Assembly: GCA_029268385.1 (NCBI GenBank)
Contig: JAQWPG010000008.1
Coordinates: 1 to 64,000, forward strand
Length of the DNA stretch: 64,000 nt
From: Gammaproteobacteria bacterium
GTDB taxonomy: Bacteria; Pseudomonadota; Gammaproteobacteria; Poriferisulfidales; GCA-002705445
Direction: 5' to 3'
Made by a program: the position numbers and the translations under genes. Under the pieces are notes generated by a model that was not told where the DNA came from, ran no database searches, and saw only the letters and a program-made list of their open reading frames with translations. Positions 27,106-38,579 of this stretch are shown here, piece by piece (within the stretch, counting starts at the first letter, position 1; every line of letters starts with the position of its first letter).

Positions 27106-28877
27106 TTTTTTATATCGTTACTTTTATGTTTTAAACCTAAATCACTTATTTGTTCTTTCGAAATATTTGCTGGTGCTCCAGTTAAAGAACACGAAGCAGT
27201 TTGGGTTTTAGGAAAAGCTATAACTTCTCTAATTGACTTTGATTTTGTTAATAGCATCATGATTCTATCTAAACCAAATGCTATACCACCATGAGGCGGA
27301 CAACCATACTTCATAGATTCTACAAAAAAACCAAATTGATTATCTATTTCTTCTTTATTAAGTCCAAGAACTTTGAAAACAGAGTTTTGAACTTCGGTAC
27401 TATTAATCCTAATAGATCCACCACCTAATTCAGTTCCATTTAAAACTAAATCGTATGATTTAGAAAGTAATGTTTTAGGCTTTGCTTCAATATCACTAAT
27501 ATTGCCAAAAACTGGCATAGTGAATGGGTGATGCAAACATTTCCATTTTTTTGTTTCTAAATCATGTTCAAACATGGGAAAGTCAGTAACCCAAACAAAT
27601 TTCCACTCATCTTTTATTAGATTTTTGTCATCTGCTATTTTACATCTTAGGGATCCCAAAATACCATTAACAAGATTATCGCTACCAGCGCTAAAGAAAA
27701 TTATATCTCCATTTGATGCATTAACTTCATTTAATATATTTTTTATAGTTTGAGAGTCTAAAAACTTTACTATTGGTGATTGCAATCCGTTATCTATATC
27801 ATTTACGTCATTACATTTTATATAAGCTAATCCTTGTGAACCTTTTGAAATAGCAATATCTGTGTATGAATCAATATCCTTTCTTGATAATTTAGCATCT
27901 GAAGGAATACAAAGCGCGCTTACTTTATTTCCCTCTTCTGAAGCAGGTTTAGAAAAAACCTTAAATTCACAATCTTTTACAACACTACTTATATTTTTTA
28001 TCTCAAATGGAATTCTCATATCTGGTCTATCTGAGCCAAATCTATCCATGGCCTCCGAGTATTTAATTCTTTTGATTGGTAATTCAACATTAATACCAAT
28101 TATATCTTTAAAAATTTTTAAAAATAATTCTTCTATTAATTTAATTATATTATCTTGATCTGAGAATGACATCTCTATATCTAATTGTGTAAATTCTGGT
28201 TGCCTATCTGCTCTTAAATCTTCATCTCTAAAACATTTTGCAATTTGGTAATACTTCTCGTAACCAGACATCATCAACATTTGCTTAAAAAGTTGGGGTG
28301 ATTGAGGCAAGGCATAAAATTGACCTTGATTTACTCTACTCGGGACCAAATAGTCTCTAGCTCCTTCTGGTGTAGCTTTTGTTAAAATAGGTGTTTCAAT
28401 TTCTAAGAAATCTGATTTATACAAATGATCTCTAATAATTTTTACAACTTTATTTCTTGTAATTAAATTATTTTGCATTTTATTGCTCTTCAAATCATGA
28501 ACACGATATTTCAAACGATTATCTTCATTAACTTCATCATTAAATTGAAATGGTGGTGTTTCAGCTTTTGATAAAAGATCAATACTTGAAGATACAATTT
28601 CTACTTTTCCAGAGTCTATATTTATATTCTCTGATCCAGATGGTCTTAATCTAGGGTTTCCAGTTACTGAGATTATAAATTCACTTCGTAATGACTCTGC
28701 TAGTTTGAACAAAACTTTATCATCAGGATTGACGACTATTTGAACTAAACCTTTTATATCTCTTAAATCTATAAATATTACACCCCCATGATCTCTAATT
28801 TTATTCACCCAACCACAAACCTGAACATCTTTATTTATAAGTGATTCATTTATTTCGTTACAATAATATGTTCTCAT
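27102..28877 (-). CDS. aspS: aspartyl-tRNA synthetase
   Basis: A 591-aa class IIb synthetase. The N-terminal OB-fold begins with VCGWVNKIRDHGGVIFIDLRDI. Motif 2 region RCFRDEDLRADRQPEFTQLDIEMSF, the bacterial insertion domain (about residues 280-420) and motif 3 GIAFGLDRIMMLL follow. Length is standard for bacterial AspRS. Whether it also charges tRNA-Asn depends on gatCAB and asnS elsewhere. It shares a base with the MOSC gene stop (TAATG). Confidence 0.97.
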   Translation of the reverse strand: MRTYYCNEINESLINKDVQVCGWVNKIRDHGGVIFIDLRDIKGLVQIVVNPDDKVLFKLAESLRSEFIISVTGNPRLRPSGSENINIDSGKVEIVSSSIDLLSKAETPPFQFNDEVNEDNRLKYRVHDLKSNKMQNNLITRNKVVKIIRDHLYKSDFLEIETPILTKATPEGARDYLVPSRVNQGQFYALPQSPQLFKQMLMMSGYEKYYQIAKCFRDEDLRADRQPEFTQLDIEMSFSDQDNIIKLIEELFLKIFKDIIGINVELPIKRIKYSEAMDRFGSDRPDMRIPFEIKNISSVVKDCEFKVFSKPASEEGNKVSALCIPSDAKLSRKDIDSYTDIAISKGSQGLAYIKCNDVNDIDNGLQSPIVKFLDSQTIKNILNEVNASNGDIIFFSAGSDNLVNGILGSLRCKIADDKNLIKDEWKFVWVTDFPMFEHDLETKKWKCLHHPFTMPVFGNISDIEAKPKTLLSKSYDLVLNGTELGGGSIRINSTEVQNSVFKVLGLNKEEIDNQFGFFVESMKYGCPPHGGIAFGLDRIMMLLTKSKSIREVIAFPKTQTASCSLTGAPANISKEQISDLGLKHKSNDIKK

Positions 28878-29359
28878 TACTCTGCTTCCAAATTTAGTCT
28901 ATCGTTAATCTTTATCATTCCAGTCTTGACAACAGCCGCAGTAATTCCGCCCATGCCCTGCATTGCTTCAAGCATTTGCTTACCAAGTAAGTTTTCTATT
29001 TTCTTGCAAGGCTTGCAATCACCAGTGCCAAAGAATCTTGCTTCACCAATGCTAAAAAATTTCCCTTTAAGGTTTTGAATATTATACTTAGAAATTAGTA
29101 AATTTCTTTTAAAATAATATTGAATATTATTTATTTTTTCATGGTCATTTTCTTGTGCTAGCGACAAGATAACAGAGATGTGTTCATTTTGCATCATTGT
29201 TACTTGTCTTTTTTTGGAACTTTTTAATGTAATCTTGTCGCCCTCTAAACCAAGGCCTTGTAATGCTAGAATTGACTTAACACCTTTAATATCTCCTTCT
29301 TTCTCTCTAATGCCTATCCAATCTAGTTGGCCAGATGTATTAAAATTATTATCTATCAT
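28877..29359 (-). CDS. MOSC domain-containing protein
   Basis: A 160-aa MOSC (molybdenum cofactor sulfurase C-terminal) domain protein. It shows the features of the small bacterial members: LGLEGDKITLKSSKKRQVTMMQ, GEARFFGTGDCKPCKKIENLLG with the conserved reactive cysteine, and GGITAAVVKTG near the end. Related proteins carry sulfur for Mo-enzymes or act as Mo-dependent reductases. It overlaps serS by 4 bp and aspS by one base. The window contains at least two Mo enzymes it could serve, but that is inference. Confidence 0.85.
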   Translation of the reverse strand: MIDNNFNTSGQLDWIGIREKEGDIKGVKSILALQGLGLEGDKITLKSSKKRQVTMMQNEHISVILSLAQENDHEKINNIQYYFKRNLLISKYNIQNLKGKFFSIGEARFFGTGDCKPCKKIENLLGKQMLEAMQGMGGITAAVVKTGMIKINDRLNLEAE

Positions 29360-30648
29360 TGATTATTTTTAATAAACTTTAAATTATTCATATATGGCCT
29401 TAATATTTCCGGAATTTCTACATCGCCGTCAGAATTTTGGAAATTTTCTATTATGGCCGCAAGTGTTCTTCCGACAGCTAGTCCCGAGCCATTTAGCGTA
29501 TGTATGAAATGCTTTTTTTTAGTAGTTTTATCTTTGTATTTAGCATTAAGTCTTCTTGCCTGAAAGTCTTTAAAATTACTACAGGATGAAATTTCGCGAT
29601 AAGCATTTTGTGAAGGCATCCACACCTCTAGATCATGAGTTACTGAAGATGAAAAACCAGTATCACCAGAACATAATAATACTTTTCTATAAGGCAGATT
29701 TAAAAGCTTAAGAATCGCTTCGGCATGAGTAATAAGCAAATTAAAATACTCATCGGAGCTATTGGGATTAACCGCATTAACTAACTCAACTTTTTCAAAT
29801 TGATGCTGCCTTATTAGACCTTTTGTATCTTTCCCATATGATCCTGCCTCCGATCTAAAACAACATGATAAAGAAGTATAATAAATCGGCAAATCTTCTT
29901 CTGAAAAAACTTTATCTCTAAAAATATTTGTTAAAGGAACCTCTGCTGTAGGAATAAGAAAAAAATTTTCTTTATTTTTAATCTCAAAAAGATCGTCTTT
30001 AAACTTAGGTAGTTGGCCAGTACCTATTAAAGATTCTGAATTAACAATTAACGGTACATTAACTTCAGTATAACCATGATTATTAATATGCTCATTAATC
30101 ATAAAAGAACCCAAAGCTCTATGAAGTCTGGCTAAATTACCAAAAAGTAAACTAAATCTTGAACTAGAAATTTTTGACGCGATATCTTGGTCATATAAGC
30201 ATAACGATTTTCCAATTTCACTATGGTCTTTAAAGATTTTTTTTGGATTTTCTTCTAAATTTTCGTTATTAGAATAAATTATAACTTTGTTATCAGCTTC
30301 AGAATTTCCAGCTGGAACAGAGTTATCTAAGATATTTGGTATAGTTAACAAAAAATTTCTAAATTCTAATTCTGTATTATTTAAAAGAACCTGTTTATCT
30401 TTCAATTCAAAATTAATCTTCTCAACTTCTTTTGATAGGTCATCTGAATTTGTGTTACTCGATTTTAGAAATCCTATTTCTTTTGAAAGAGTATTTTTTT
30501 TATTTTTTAAACTTTCGGTTTCAGCTATAATTTTTTTTCTATTTTGGTCAAGCAATATAAAAGCATCAGAATCAAGAAGGAATTTTCTTTTTTTTAAATT
30601 GTCTTTAATTTCGTTTATATTTTCTCTTAGTATTTTTGGATCCAACAT
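29356..30648 (-). CDS. serS: seryl-tRNA synthetase
   Basis: A 430-aa class II synthetase. The N-terminal 110 residues form the antiparallel coiled-coil arm (ENINEIKDNLKKRKF). The catalytic domain follows, with TAEVPLTN, motif 2 CFRSEAGSYGKDTKGLIRQHQFEKVELV and motif 3 LNGSGLAVGRTLAAIIENFQ. Normal length. It has the same orientation as crcB upstream, one base apart. Confidence 0.97.
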   Translation of the reverse strand: MLDPKILRENINEIKDNLKKRKFLLDSDAFILLDQNRKKIIAETESLKNKKNTLSKEIGFLKSSNTNSDDLSKEVEKINFELKDKQVLLNNTELEFRNFLLTIPNILDNSVPAGNSEADNKVIIYSNNENLEENPKKIFKDHSEIGKSLCLYDQDIASKISSSRFSLLFGNLARLHRALGSFMINEHINNHGYTEVNVPLIVNSESLIGTGQLPKFKDDLFEIKNKENFFLIPTAEVPLTNIFRDKVFSEEDLPIYYTSLSCCFRSEAGSYGKDTKGLIRQHQFEKVELVNAVNPNSSDEYFNLLITHAEAILKLLNLPYRKVLLCSGDTGFSSSVTHDLEVWMPSQNAYREISSCSNFKDFQARRLNAKYKDKTTKKKHFIHTLNGSGLAVGRTLAAIIENFQNSDGDVEIPEILRPYMNNLKFIKNNQ

Positions 30649-30649
30649 A

Positions 30650-31021
30650 TTATTTTCCTAAACAGTAACCAGCTAGACAAAATGCTATTGATAGTGTAAT
30701 TGATATTAAACAATAAACTACTAATTTCACATACATCTCATTTTGAATAAATAATACGGACTCCCAGGCAAAAGTAGAAAATGTTGTGAATGAGGCAAGA
30801 AAGCCAGTTATAACAAATAGCTTTATATTATTTGATAAAATCATATTGTTTTCTAAAAAACCCATGAATATACCAAAAATTAACGATCCGATTACGTTTA
30901 CAGCAACAATTGCAAATGGTATATCTAGGTATACAAAATTTTTCAAAGCACTATTCGATAGATAGTATCTAGCTATTGATCCAAATGCTCCGCCTAAGGC
31001 AACTGTTGCTAAATTTAACAT
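30650..31021 (-). CDS. crcB: fluoride efflux channel CrcB/Fluc
   Basis: A 123-aa four-helix membrane protein. Typical motifs are GGAFGSIARYYLS near the N-terminus, NVIGSLIFGIFMG, and the Na-binding region GFLASFTTFSTFAWES. It forms dual-topology dimeric F- channels. No fluoride riboswitch can be discerned in the short gaps around it. Confidence 0.93.
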   Translation of the reverse strand: MLNLATVALGGAFGSIARYYLSNSALKNFVYLDIPFAIVAVNVIGSLIFGIFMGFLENNMILSNNIKLFVITGFLASFTTFSTFAWESVLFIQNEMYVKLVVYCLISITLSIAFCLAGYCLGK

Positions 31022-31027
31022 TACTCT

Positions 31028-31309
31028 TTATTCAGGCTTCCATACACCAAATGCTTCCTGCGTCTGTGCTTGAGGAGATTTCTCAACATTTCCTCTTAAG
31101 TCATCTGAAACATATCTTATGAAAGATGATAGCTCATTAATCACTTCATTCCTCTGCTCGTCATTAAAATTTTCTTTTGAGACAATAAATCCTATTACCG
31201 CAGCAAGATATTGACTAGCTACCATTTGATCAGACGCAGAAGAATCATGCTCCTGCAAAACTTTTATTACATTATTAACAACTTCTGTAGATAAGCTTAA
31301 TTCAGCCAT
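31028..31309 (-). CDS. hypothetical protein, 93 aa
   Basis: No family recognised. An acidic, helical, soluble-looking protein with residues spread as in a four-helix bundle (SDQMVASQYLAAVIGFIVSKENFNDEQR); there is no signal sequence. A strong ribosome site (AGGAGAAATT) precedes the ATG. It lies between lolA and crcB in a same-strand run with 6-bp and 14-bp gaps, so it is very likely expressed. The C-terminus ends EAFGVWKPE. Confidence 0.7.
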   Translation of the reverse strand: MAELSLSTEVVNNVIKVLQEHDSSASDQMVASQYLAAVIGFIVSKENFNDEQRNEVINELSSFIRYVSDDLRGNVEKSPQAQTQEAFGVWKPE

Positions 31310-31323
31310 AATTTCTCCTTATT

Positions 31324-31956
31324 TTATTTATCAACTATAACATCAAAATTTTCTGGGATATCAATTTTAAATGAAGAATTTAAAATTCTTGCATTTTTTG
31401 TAAAATTTTTAAACTCCATAGTAACACTTTGATTAAAATCATTCATAAAAGTGATACTTTTAATACTCTCATTTTTTATTACTAATAAAAAGGTATTATC
31501 CTCTATATCTTGGTTAAGAGGTATGAATTTAATATGGTTTTCCCCTTCAATTTTATGTATTTTTATAATAAATTTTTTTTCAATGAAATCTTTGTCAACC
31601 ATTATATCTATAATATTTTTTTTAAATTTACTTTTATAGCTTTGAATTATTACTTGCTCTAGATCTTCGTCATATGTAGTTATTAAACTACCATCAGAAA
31701 TAAATTTTATTTTATTGGGTCTTTTATACTCAAGTATATATTTTGATTTTTTTTTATAAATGAGATTTCCAAAGCTTTGTGAAAACAAAGATCCATTTTC
31801 TTCATATGTATGTTGTGTAAAAGACGTCGAGAATGATTTTAAATTTCTTATATAATTAAAATAATTGAAGTCTGTTGAAGAATACACGTTTTTATTTAAC
31901 GATAAAATAAATATAAAAATCAAAAAAAATTTAAGACAATTATTTTTTGAGTACAT
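31324..31956 (-). CDS. lolA: outer-membrane lipoprotein carrier protein LolA
   Basis: A 210-aa periplasmic chaperone that ferries lipoproteins from LolCDE to LolB. A signal peptide ([17 protein letters not shown]) is followed by the LolA barrel with [22 protein letters not shown] and the [13 protein letters not shown] strand. I choose ATG 31956, preceded by GGAACAAGAA; the longer frame to 31989 lies within ftsK. It starts inside the end of ftsK with 17 bp overlap. ftsK-lolA is a conserved gammaproteobacterial pairing. Confidence 0.88.
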   Translation of the reverse strand: MYSKNNCLKFFLIFIFILSLNKNVYSSTDFNYFNYIRNLKSFSTSFTQHTYEENGSLFSQSFGNLIYKKKSKYILEYKRPNKIKFISDGSLITTYDEDLEQVIIQSYKSKFKKNIIDIMVDKDFIEKKFIIKIHKIEGENHIKFIPLNQDIEDNTFLLVIKNESIKSITFMNDFNQSVTMEFKNFTKNARILNSSFKIDIPENFDVIVDK

Positions 31957-34147
31957 TTCTTGTTCCATTTTTTTGTATTGCTGTAACAATATTCATCTCT
32001 TCCATTTTTTCAATCATTCTTGCTGCCCTGTTATATCCAATCTTAAGTCTTCTTTGCAAGTATGATATTGATGCTTTATCACTTTCAATTACAATTTTAA
32101 CTGCATCTTGGTATAAATCATCATCATCATCACTTTCTCCATCTTTGTATAAAGATTTTAAGTCGTTCCCATCACTTTCTAAAATTTCTTCAAGGTATTC
32201 ATTTTCAACACCATCTTTTAAGTATGTTATTACGTCTTTAACTTCTTTATCTGATACAAATGCACCGTGTATTCTCTCTGGTATCATTTTTCCAGTTTCT
32301 AGATATAACATATCGCCATTACCTAAAAGATTTTCTGCGCCCGCTTGATCAAGTATTACTCGTGCATCAGTTTTTGAAGAAACTTGAAACGCTATTCTTG
32401 AAGGTATATTTGCTTTTATAAGACCCGTAATTACATCTACTGATGGTCTTTGTGTTGCCAAAATTAAATGTATACCAGCTGCTCTTGCTTTTTGTGCCAA
32501 TCTTGCTATTAACTCTTCTATTTTTTTTCCAACCACAAAAAACAAATCAGCAAATTCATCAACCACAATAACTATTTGAGGGAGGTAATCTTCATCATTT
32601 GAGTCGTCACTTTTAACCTTTGAATTATAACCATCAATATTTCTCACACTGTATTTTGCTAATAATTTGTATCTTCGCTCCATTTCTTTAACACTCCACA
32701 TTAGAGCATTAGCAGCTAAATTCATATCAGTTACTACGGGAGTTAATAAATGTGGAATGCCATCATAAATTCCAAGTTCGAGCATTTTTGGGTCAATCAT
32801 AATCATTCTTACATGCTCTGGACTAGATTTATATATAAGGCTCAATATCATAGAATTTATGGCTACAGATTTTCCAGAGCCAGTTGTTCCTGCTACCAAC
32901 AAATGTGGCATTTTTGCCAAATCTGCCATTACGGGGGAGCCTGATATATCTTTTCCTAAGCCAATTGTAAGTTTTGAAGGAAATTTTTCAAAGTCCTCAG
33001 ATTTTAAAATTTCAGATAACCTCACAATTTGTTTATTCTCATTTGGAATTTCAATACCAATTACATTTTTTCCAGGAATAACTTCAACCACTCGAACATT
33101 AGTAACTGACAATGCTCTAGCAAGATCTCTTGATAAGTTTGTAATTTTTCCAGCTTTAACTCCAGCTTCAGGCTCTAACTCAAATCTAGTAATAACTGGA
33201 CCTTGATGAACAGCAACAACACTTGCCTTAACACCGTAATCATCAAGTTTTATTTCGACAAGCTTAGAAAGAGTTTTTAACGTTTCCTCGGAATATGAAG
33301 AGACTTCTTCTTTAGGACTATTGAGTAAACTCAAAGGAGGTATTTTTGAAGAGCTATTATTTTCAAATAATGGTATTTGCTTTTCTTTTTCAACTCTATC
33401 AGAAAAATTTGTAACCTTTACTTCAGGCTCTATCTTCACATCGTCAATTCTCTTTAGTTTTTCTAATTTTTTTTTAAAATCAATATCTTTTTGAAAATCT
33501 ATACTATCTTTATCTCTGAACATTAAAGAGGGTAATTTTTTTATGTATTGAAAAATCTTATTTAATAACAATAAAAAATATTTCCCTATAACTTCGAAAA
33601 TTTTAACCCAAGAAAGTTTTAACCAAATTGTAATACCAATTATAAATGATGTTACCAAGATTATTGTTGAACCTATAATATTGAAATTTTCAACTAATAA
33701 TGATGCTACAAGATCTCCTATAAGACCGCCGGCACCGACTTCAAGATTGCTATGTGCATAATGAATGCCGAATAACGCACAAGATGATATTATTACAAAA
33801 AAATAACCAATAAATCTTATTGTATTTTTATTATCATCAGAGTTTCTCTTGCTGTTATATATTAAAATTGAGGCAAATATAAATATAATTGGTATTAAAA
33901 AAGCCGACTGCCCAAAAATAAAATACAATGTTTCACTTAGATAAGATCCAAATAAGCCGCCTAAGTTTTGAACATCATTTGAAGATGAATTTATCCAACT
34001 TTTATCATTTTTATCATAAGTCGTTAATGCAAGATAAATATAAAGGGAAATAGAAAAAGAAAACAATAGAATCGCTTCTCTTAAAGATTGAGATAAAAAA
34101 TTTTTCTTAGTAGAGTTATTTGGTTTTTTCTTTTTGCTGTTTTTCAA
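31940..34147 (-). CDS. ftsK: DNA translocase FtsK
   Basis: A 735-aa septal DNA pump. Four transmembrane helices lie in the first 180 residues, followed by a short charged linker (much shorter than the E. coli one). The motor domain has Walker A GTTGSGKS and Walker [14 protein letters not shown], and then [27 protein letters not shown]-terminal gamma winged-helix domain ([24 protein letters not shown]) reads KOPS sequences and activates XerCD at dif. It is divergent from trxB. Confidence 0.96.
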   Translation of the reverse strand: MKNSKKKKPNNSTKKNFLSQSLREAILLFSFSISLYIYLALTTYDKNDKSWINSSSNDVQNLGGLFGSYLSETLYFIFGQSAFLIPIIFIFASILIYNSKRNSDDNKNTIRFIGYFFVIISSCALFGIHYAHSNLEVGAGGLIGDLVASLLVENFNIIGSTIILVTSFIIGITIWLKLSWVKIFEVIGKYFLLLLNKIFQYIKKLPSLMFRDKDSIDFQKDIDFKKKLEKLKRIDDVKIEPEVKVTNFSDRVEKEKQIPLFENNSSSKIPPLSLLNSPKEEVSSYSEETLKTLSKLVEIKLDDYGVKASVVAVHQGPVITRFELEPEAGVKAGKITNLSRDLARALSVTNVRVVEVIPGKNVIGIEIPNENKQIVRLSEILKSEDFEKFPSKLTIGLGKDISGSPVMADLAKMPHLLVAGTTGSGKSVAINSMILSLIYKSSPEHVRMIMIDPKMLELGIYDGIPHLLTPVVTDMNLAANALMWSVKEMERRYKLLAKYSVRNIDGYNSKVKSDDSNDEDYLPQIVIVVDEFADLFFVVGKKIEELIARLAQKARAAGIHLILATQRPSVDVITGLIKANIPSRIAFQVSSKTDARVILDQAGAENLLGNGDMLYLETGKMIPERIHGAFVSDKEVKDVITYLKDGVENEYLEEILESDGNDLKSLYKDGESDDDDDLYQDAVKIVIESDKASISYLQRRLKIGYNRAARMIEKMEEMNIVTAIQKNGTRNVLKK

Positions 34148-34306
34148 CTAATTTTATCCTGGCTGTAAAATCTCAACTAAGTCTATTCAAATATGAAAAA
34201 GGCACAAATAATCTTATTTAATCTTCCTTTTTTTTAATGATTATACTATATTTATCATAAATATTAACTTAATAGATAGACTCTATTTATATAACCTCGG
34301 AGATAA

Positions 34307-35248
<942 letters not shown>

Positions 35249-35250
35249 AT

Positions 35251-36096
35251 CTATTTTTTACAATATGTACTTATATTGTCGTATACCAAGTTAGGTATAA
35301 CAAATTTTAATCTTGGCGTATTAGATTTAACTAAGTAAACTAAATGGTCTTCTTTCCATATATTGAAATGACCTATAATGTCTTTATTATTCGAGGTTTT
35401 TATATGTATAGTAAAAACCAAATCATCATCTTTCATATTCCATGGTTTCACATCTGATGCATACAGATCAAAAAAAGAATTTCTCAGAGCTGAAAATTTC
35501 TTATCATTTATAAGATTTTTGTGTTGAATGCTTGCGCAATTATTTCTATTAACATTAATATCAATGTTAAATTTATCACTTTCTGCCAAATCTATTATTG
35601 GCTTTGATTTATCTATCCATTCTTTAGTATTAGTTTGAAGCATATCTTTATTGAAATTAACTTTATAAATCTTATTAGTTTGCTGAATATATATTTCACT
35701 ATATTGATTAATTTTTCCCATTATTAAAGTTTTATTATTATTGATAACTATGACTTTATTGTTGGTTGGGCTATTAAATCCTAATCTTTTAATATTTTCT
35801 GGAGTGTTTTCATATATATCATTTACTTTATTACTTAAAAACCTTTTAAATAACTGGATTTTTTTATCATCTGCACAATAGCCTATACTTTTAATTTTGT
35901 AACACGTTCCATCATCTATTAAATTTATTTTATTTTTATTTATAGAAATAGAAAAAGATGATATTGGCGTTTCTAAATCTAATACTTCAGATAGTGTTGC
36001 TGTATGTTTTTTTAAGCTAGGATTATTACTATTTGTTAATATATTTGCCACAATAAGAAACCCTAAAGTAACTATTATAATAATTAACTTTTTCAT
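35251..36096 (-). CDS. DUF4340 domain protein, ABC-system accessory
   Basis: A 281-aa protein with an N-terminal membrane anchor (LIIIIVTLGFLIVANILT) and an extracytoplasmic beta-rich region containing ISINKNKINLIDDG and GKINQYSEIYIQQTNKIYKV, like DUF4340 proteins. Such proteins are usually encoded after GldG-type ABC auxiliary proteins, as here: it follows the 584-aa gene without a gap. Function unknown, probably part of an envelope complex. Confidence 0.75.
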   Translation of the reverse strand: MKKLIIIIVTLGFLIVANILTNSNNPSLKKHTATLSEVLDLETPISSFSISINKNKINLIDDGTCYKIKSIGYCADDKKIQLFKRFLSNKVNDIYENTPENIKRLGFNSPTNNKVIVINNNKTLIMGKINQYSEIYIQQTNKIYKVNFNKDMLQTNTKEWIDKSKPIIDLAESDKFNIDINVNRNNCASIQHKNLINDKKFSALRNSFFDLYASDVKPWNMKDDDLVFTIHIKTSNNKDIIGHFNIWKEDHLVYLVKSNTPRLKFVIPNLVYDNISTYCKK

Positions 36097-37851
36097 TTAT
36101 CTTTTTTGTCTCTTTCTATAAGAAGAGAAAAATATTATAAAAAAAGTTAACAATATTGGCATTAAGAAGATATTAATAAATTTCAATATAGTCCCTAGGT
36201 TATCTATGTCTTTGTTTAAATTTCTTCTGACATCTCTTAATTCTTTTCTAACTTTTAAGAGTTCTTGCTGAAATAAACTATAATCAATACTATTTTTATT
36301 TGTAAGCTCACTATTCTTATTCTGTAATTGTGCTAATTTACTCTGAAGCCTAGCTTCTTCGGTGTTAAATATTTTTTCTGCCGTAAGTTTTAAATCTTCA
36401 ACTACAGTAAATGGTCTTGAAAATGATTCTCTGCTTGTAATACTTGCAAGTGTATTTCCTCCCGACAAATAATCTAATGAATTTATTATTAAATCACCAT
36501 TGCTTGCCCAGGGAACTAAAACTTGTTCGCCATAGAAATCTTGTACTCTCACCCATAAATAGTTAGCAGTGATATCAGCATCTGCAATCACTATTGCTTT
36601 TTTGTTTTCATTTTCTATTAACCCAGCAAATACTTCAGTCTCTGTAGTTGCTTCGTAATTATCTAAAAGTATTGAGGGGTCAGGCAAATATCTAAAAACA
36701 TTTTTTTCAGTAACTGATGAGTCTTCACTTGATGAAATTAGAGGTGTAAAGCTATTACTCATATTAGTATTAACAATTGACCCTGCAAATGCTGATGTTA
36801 AAGAATTTAATTTATTAGTTATATTTAAATTTTTATTAAATGATTCTCTTGGAAAGCTTAATATAGCGGCATGTTTTATAGGTCTATCAGAATTTGCAGA
36901 TGTTACAGGGATTGCATATTTTCTATCTAAAAGTACTTTTGTAGGGTTGACTGAAACACCTATCTCATTGAGTATTTCTTTGAAATCTGAAGATTGTATT
37001 CCACCACCCGATGGTGGAAGACTTGGGTCTTGAAATTCTGGGTCTGCTTCAGAATAAACATCATATAATAATAGCACCCTACCTTTATTTTTATAGAAGT
37101 TAATTACTTTATTCTTATCGCTGTCTGATATTTTTTTTGGATGAACTAAAAACAATATGTCAAAATCATCAAAATTTTTAGTTTTCTTATCAATAAGCTC
37201 AACATCAAAAAGTGGTTTTAATTTTTGAATAATGGCCCATTCAGGAGTAGGTTCGTTTTTTGTAAAATTATACCCACCAAACATTGGTAAAGATGACATT
37301 ACCCCTATTTTAGGTTTCTTCATATCAAGAAGACTATATAAAACTCTTGTAATTTCATACTCGATAACAGCTTCTTTTCCGGGGTCAAAGAACTTTATAA
37401 TTTTATAGCTGTCGTATCTATTTGCAGCAACCAAACCAAAGAAAATGTTTTCTTCTTTTGTTTTAGAGGGCACACCTTGCAAACCATATTTCATAGCATT
37501 ATCTTCTTCATCAGAAAATGGAATAGGGTCAATTATATTTAGCTTAATCTTCCCTTTTGAGCGCAACTGATATTCTTCAAGCAATTCTTTAATACGTTTT
37601 GCATATGCCCTTAAGTAAGTATCATCTTGTGTCAAACTATCTGAGAAATAATAATTTAGCGTTACCTCATCCTGCAACCCATTAATGATATTTAAAGTCC
37701 CATCACCTAATGTATATAATTTATTCTCTGTTAAATCAAAACGAAAACCTTTAAAGACATTATTAGCAAGCATTATAAAGAGAACGAATATTACTAATAA
37801 AAGAAAAATTTGTGCTTTTGATTTATTTCTCTCTGAAATCACTTTATTCAC
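36097..37851 (-). CDS. GldG-type ABC transporter auxiliary protein
   Basis: A 584-aa protein of the ABC_transp_aux (GldG) family. An N-terminal transmembrane helix is followed by a periplasmic domain beginning FDLTENKLYTLGDGTLNIINGL. Family motifs such as ENIFFGLVAANRYD and VIEYEITRVLYSLL follow. A coiled-coil region and a final transmembrane helix sit at the C-terminus. GldG homologues form an ABC system with GldA/GldF; outside gliding Bacteroidetes the substrate is unknown. It overlaps the permease by 8 bp. Confidence 0.85.
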   Translation of the reverse strand: MNKVISERNKSKAQIFLLLVIFVLFIMLANNVFKGFRFDLTENKLYTLGDGTLNIINGLQDEVTLNYYFSDSLTQDDTYLRAYAKRIKELLEEYQLRSKGKIKLNIIDPIPFSDEEDNAMKYGLQGVPSKTKEENIFFGLVAANRYDSYKIIKFFDPGKEAVIEYEITRVLYSLLDMKKPKIGVMSSLPMFGGYNFTKNEPTPEWAIIQKLKPLFDVELIDKKTKNFDDFDILFLVHPKKISDSDKNKVINFYKNKGRVLLLYDVYSEADPEFQDPSLPPSGGGIQSSDFKEILNEIGVSVNPTKVLLDRKYAIPVTSANSDRPIKHAAILSFPRESFNKNLNITNKLNSLTSAFAGSIVNTNMSNSFTPLISSSEDSSVTEKNVFRYLPDPSILLDNYEATTETEVFAGLIENENKKAIVIADADITANYLWVRVQDFYGEQVLVPWASNGDLIINSLDYLSGGNTLASITSRESFSRPFTVVEDLKLTAEKIFNTEEARLQSKLAQLQNKNSELTNKNSIDYSLFQQELLKVRKELRDVRRNLNKDIDNLGTILKFINIFLMPILLTFFIIFFSSYRKRQKR

Positions 37852-38578
37852 CTTTCTTCAAGTTAACTAGTTCAATGTTAATATAAATAAATACACTAAT
37901 AAGTGAAATATAGTAAATAAAATCTCTAAGGTCGATTACACCTTTACTTAATGAGGAGAAATGTGAAAGAAAACTTAAAGATGCAATTGCGTCTACAGCT
38001 TCTTGGGGAAGCCACGCATTAAAAAAATCTAACACTAAATTCGTTCCACTTAATAAAAAAATAAAACAAACGACAATAGATATAATAAAAGCTATGACTT
38101 GATTCTGTGTTACAGACGACATACATGAGCCAATAGCTAAAAAACCACCAGACATTAATAAGCTACCAAGATAACCAGAAATAATTGCACCATTATCTGG
38201 GCTACCTAAATAGTTAACAGTAATCCAAATTGGAAAAGTTAAGGCTAGTGCTAACGCAATAAAAAACCAAGCAGCTAAATATTTGCCAATAACAACTTCT
38301 GAAACTTTTACTGGTAATGTTAATATTAATTCTATAGTTCCTGATTTTCTTTCTTCAGCCCACAATTTCATTGTTATTGCTGGTACTAAAAATAAATATA
38401 ACCATGGATGAAAACCAAAAAAAGGCAGGAGATCTGCTTGCCCTCTTTCATAAAAATTACCCATATAAAATGTAAAAGAGCCTGACAGCAATAGGAATAT
38501 TACTAAGAATACATAAGCGATAGGCGTCGAAAAATATGATGCTAGCTCTCGATTAAAGATAATAGAAATATTTTTCAT
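37844..38578 (-). CDS. ABC transporter permease (GldF/ABC-2 type)
   Basis: A 244-aa inner-membrane permease with six transmembrane helices. The conserved cytoplasmic segment MKLWAEERKSGTIELILTLPVKVSEVVIGKYLAAW is typical of ABC-2 permeases of the GldF/NosY kind. It pairs with the ATPase directly upstream (one-base gap). Confidence 0.9.
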   Translation of the reverse strand: MKNISIIFNRELASYFSTPIAYVFLVIFLLLSGSFTFYMGNFYERGQADLLPFFGFHPWLYLFLVPAITMKLWAEERKSGTIELILTLPVKVSEVVIGKYLAAWFFIALALALTFPIWITVNYLGSPDNGAIISGYLGSLLMSGGFLAIGSCMSSVTQNQVIAFIISIVVCFIFLLSGTNLVLDFFNAWLPQEAVDAIASLSFLSHFSSLSKGVIDLRDFIYYISLISVFIYINIELVNLKKGE

Positions 38579-38579
38579 A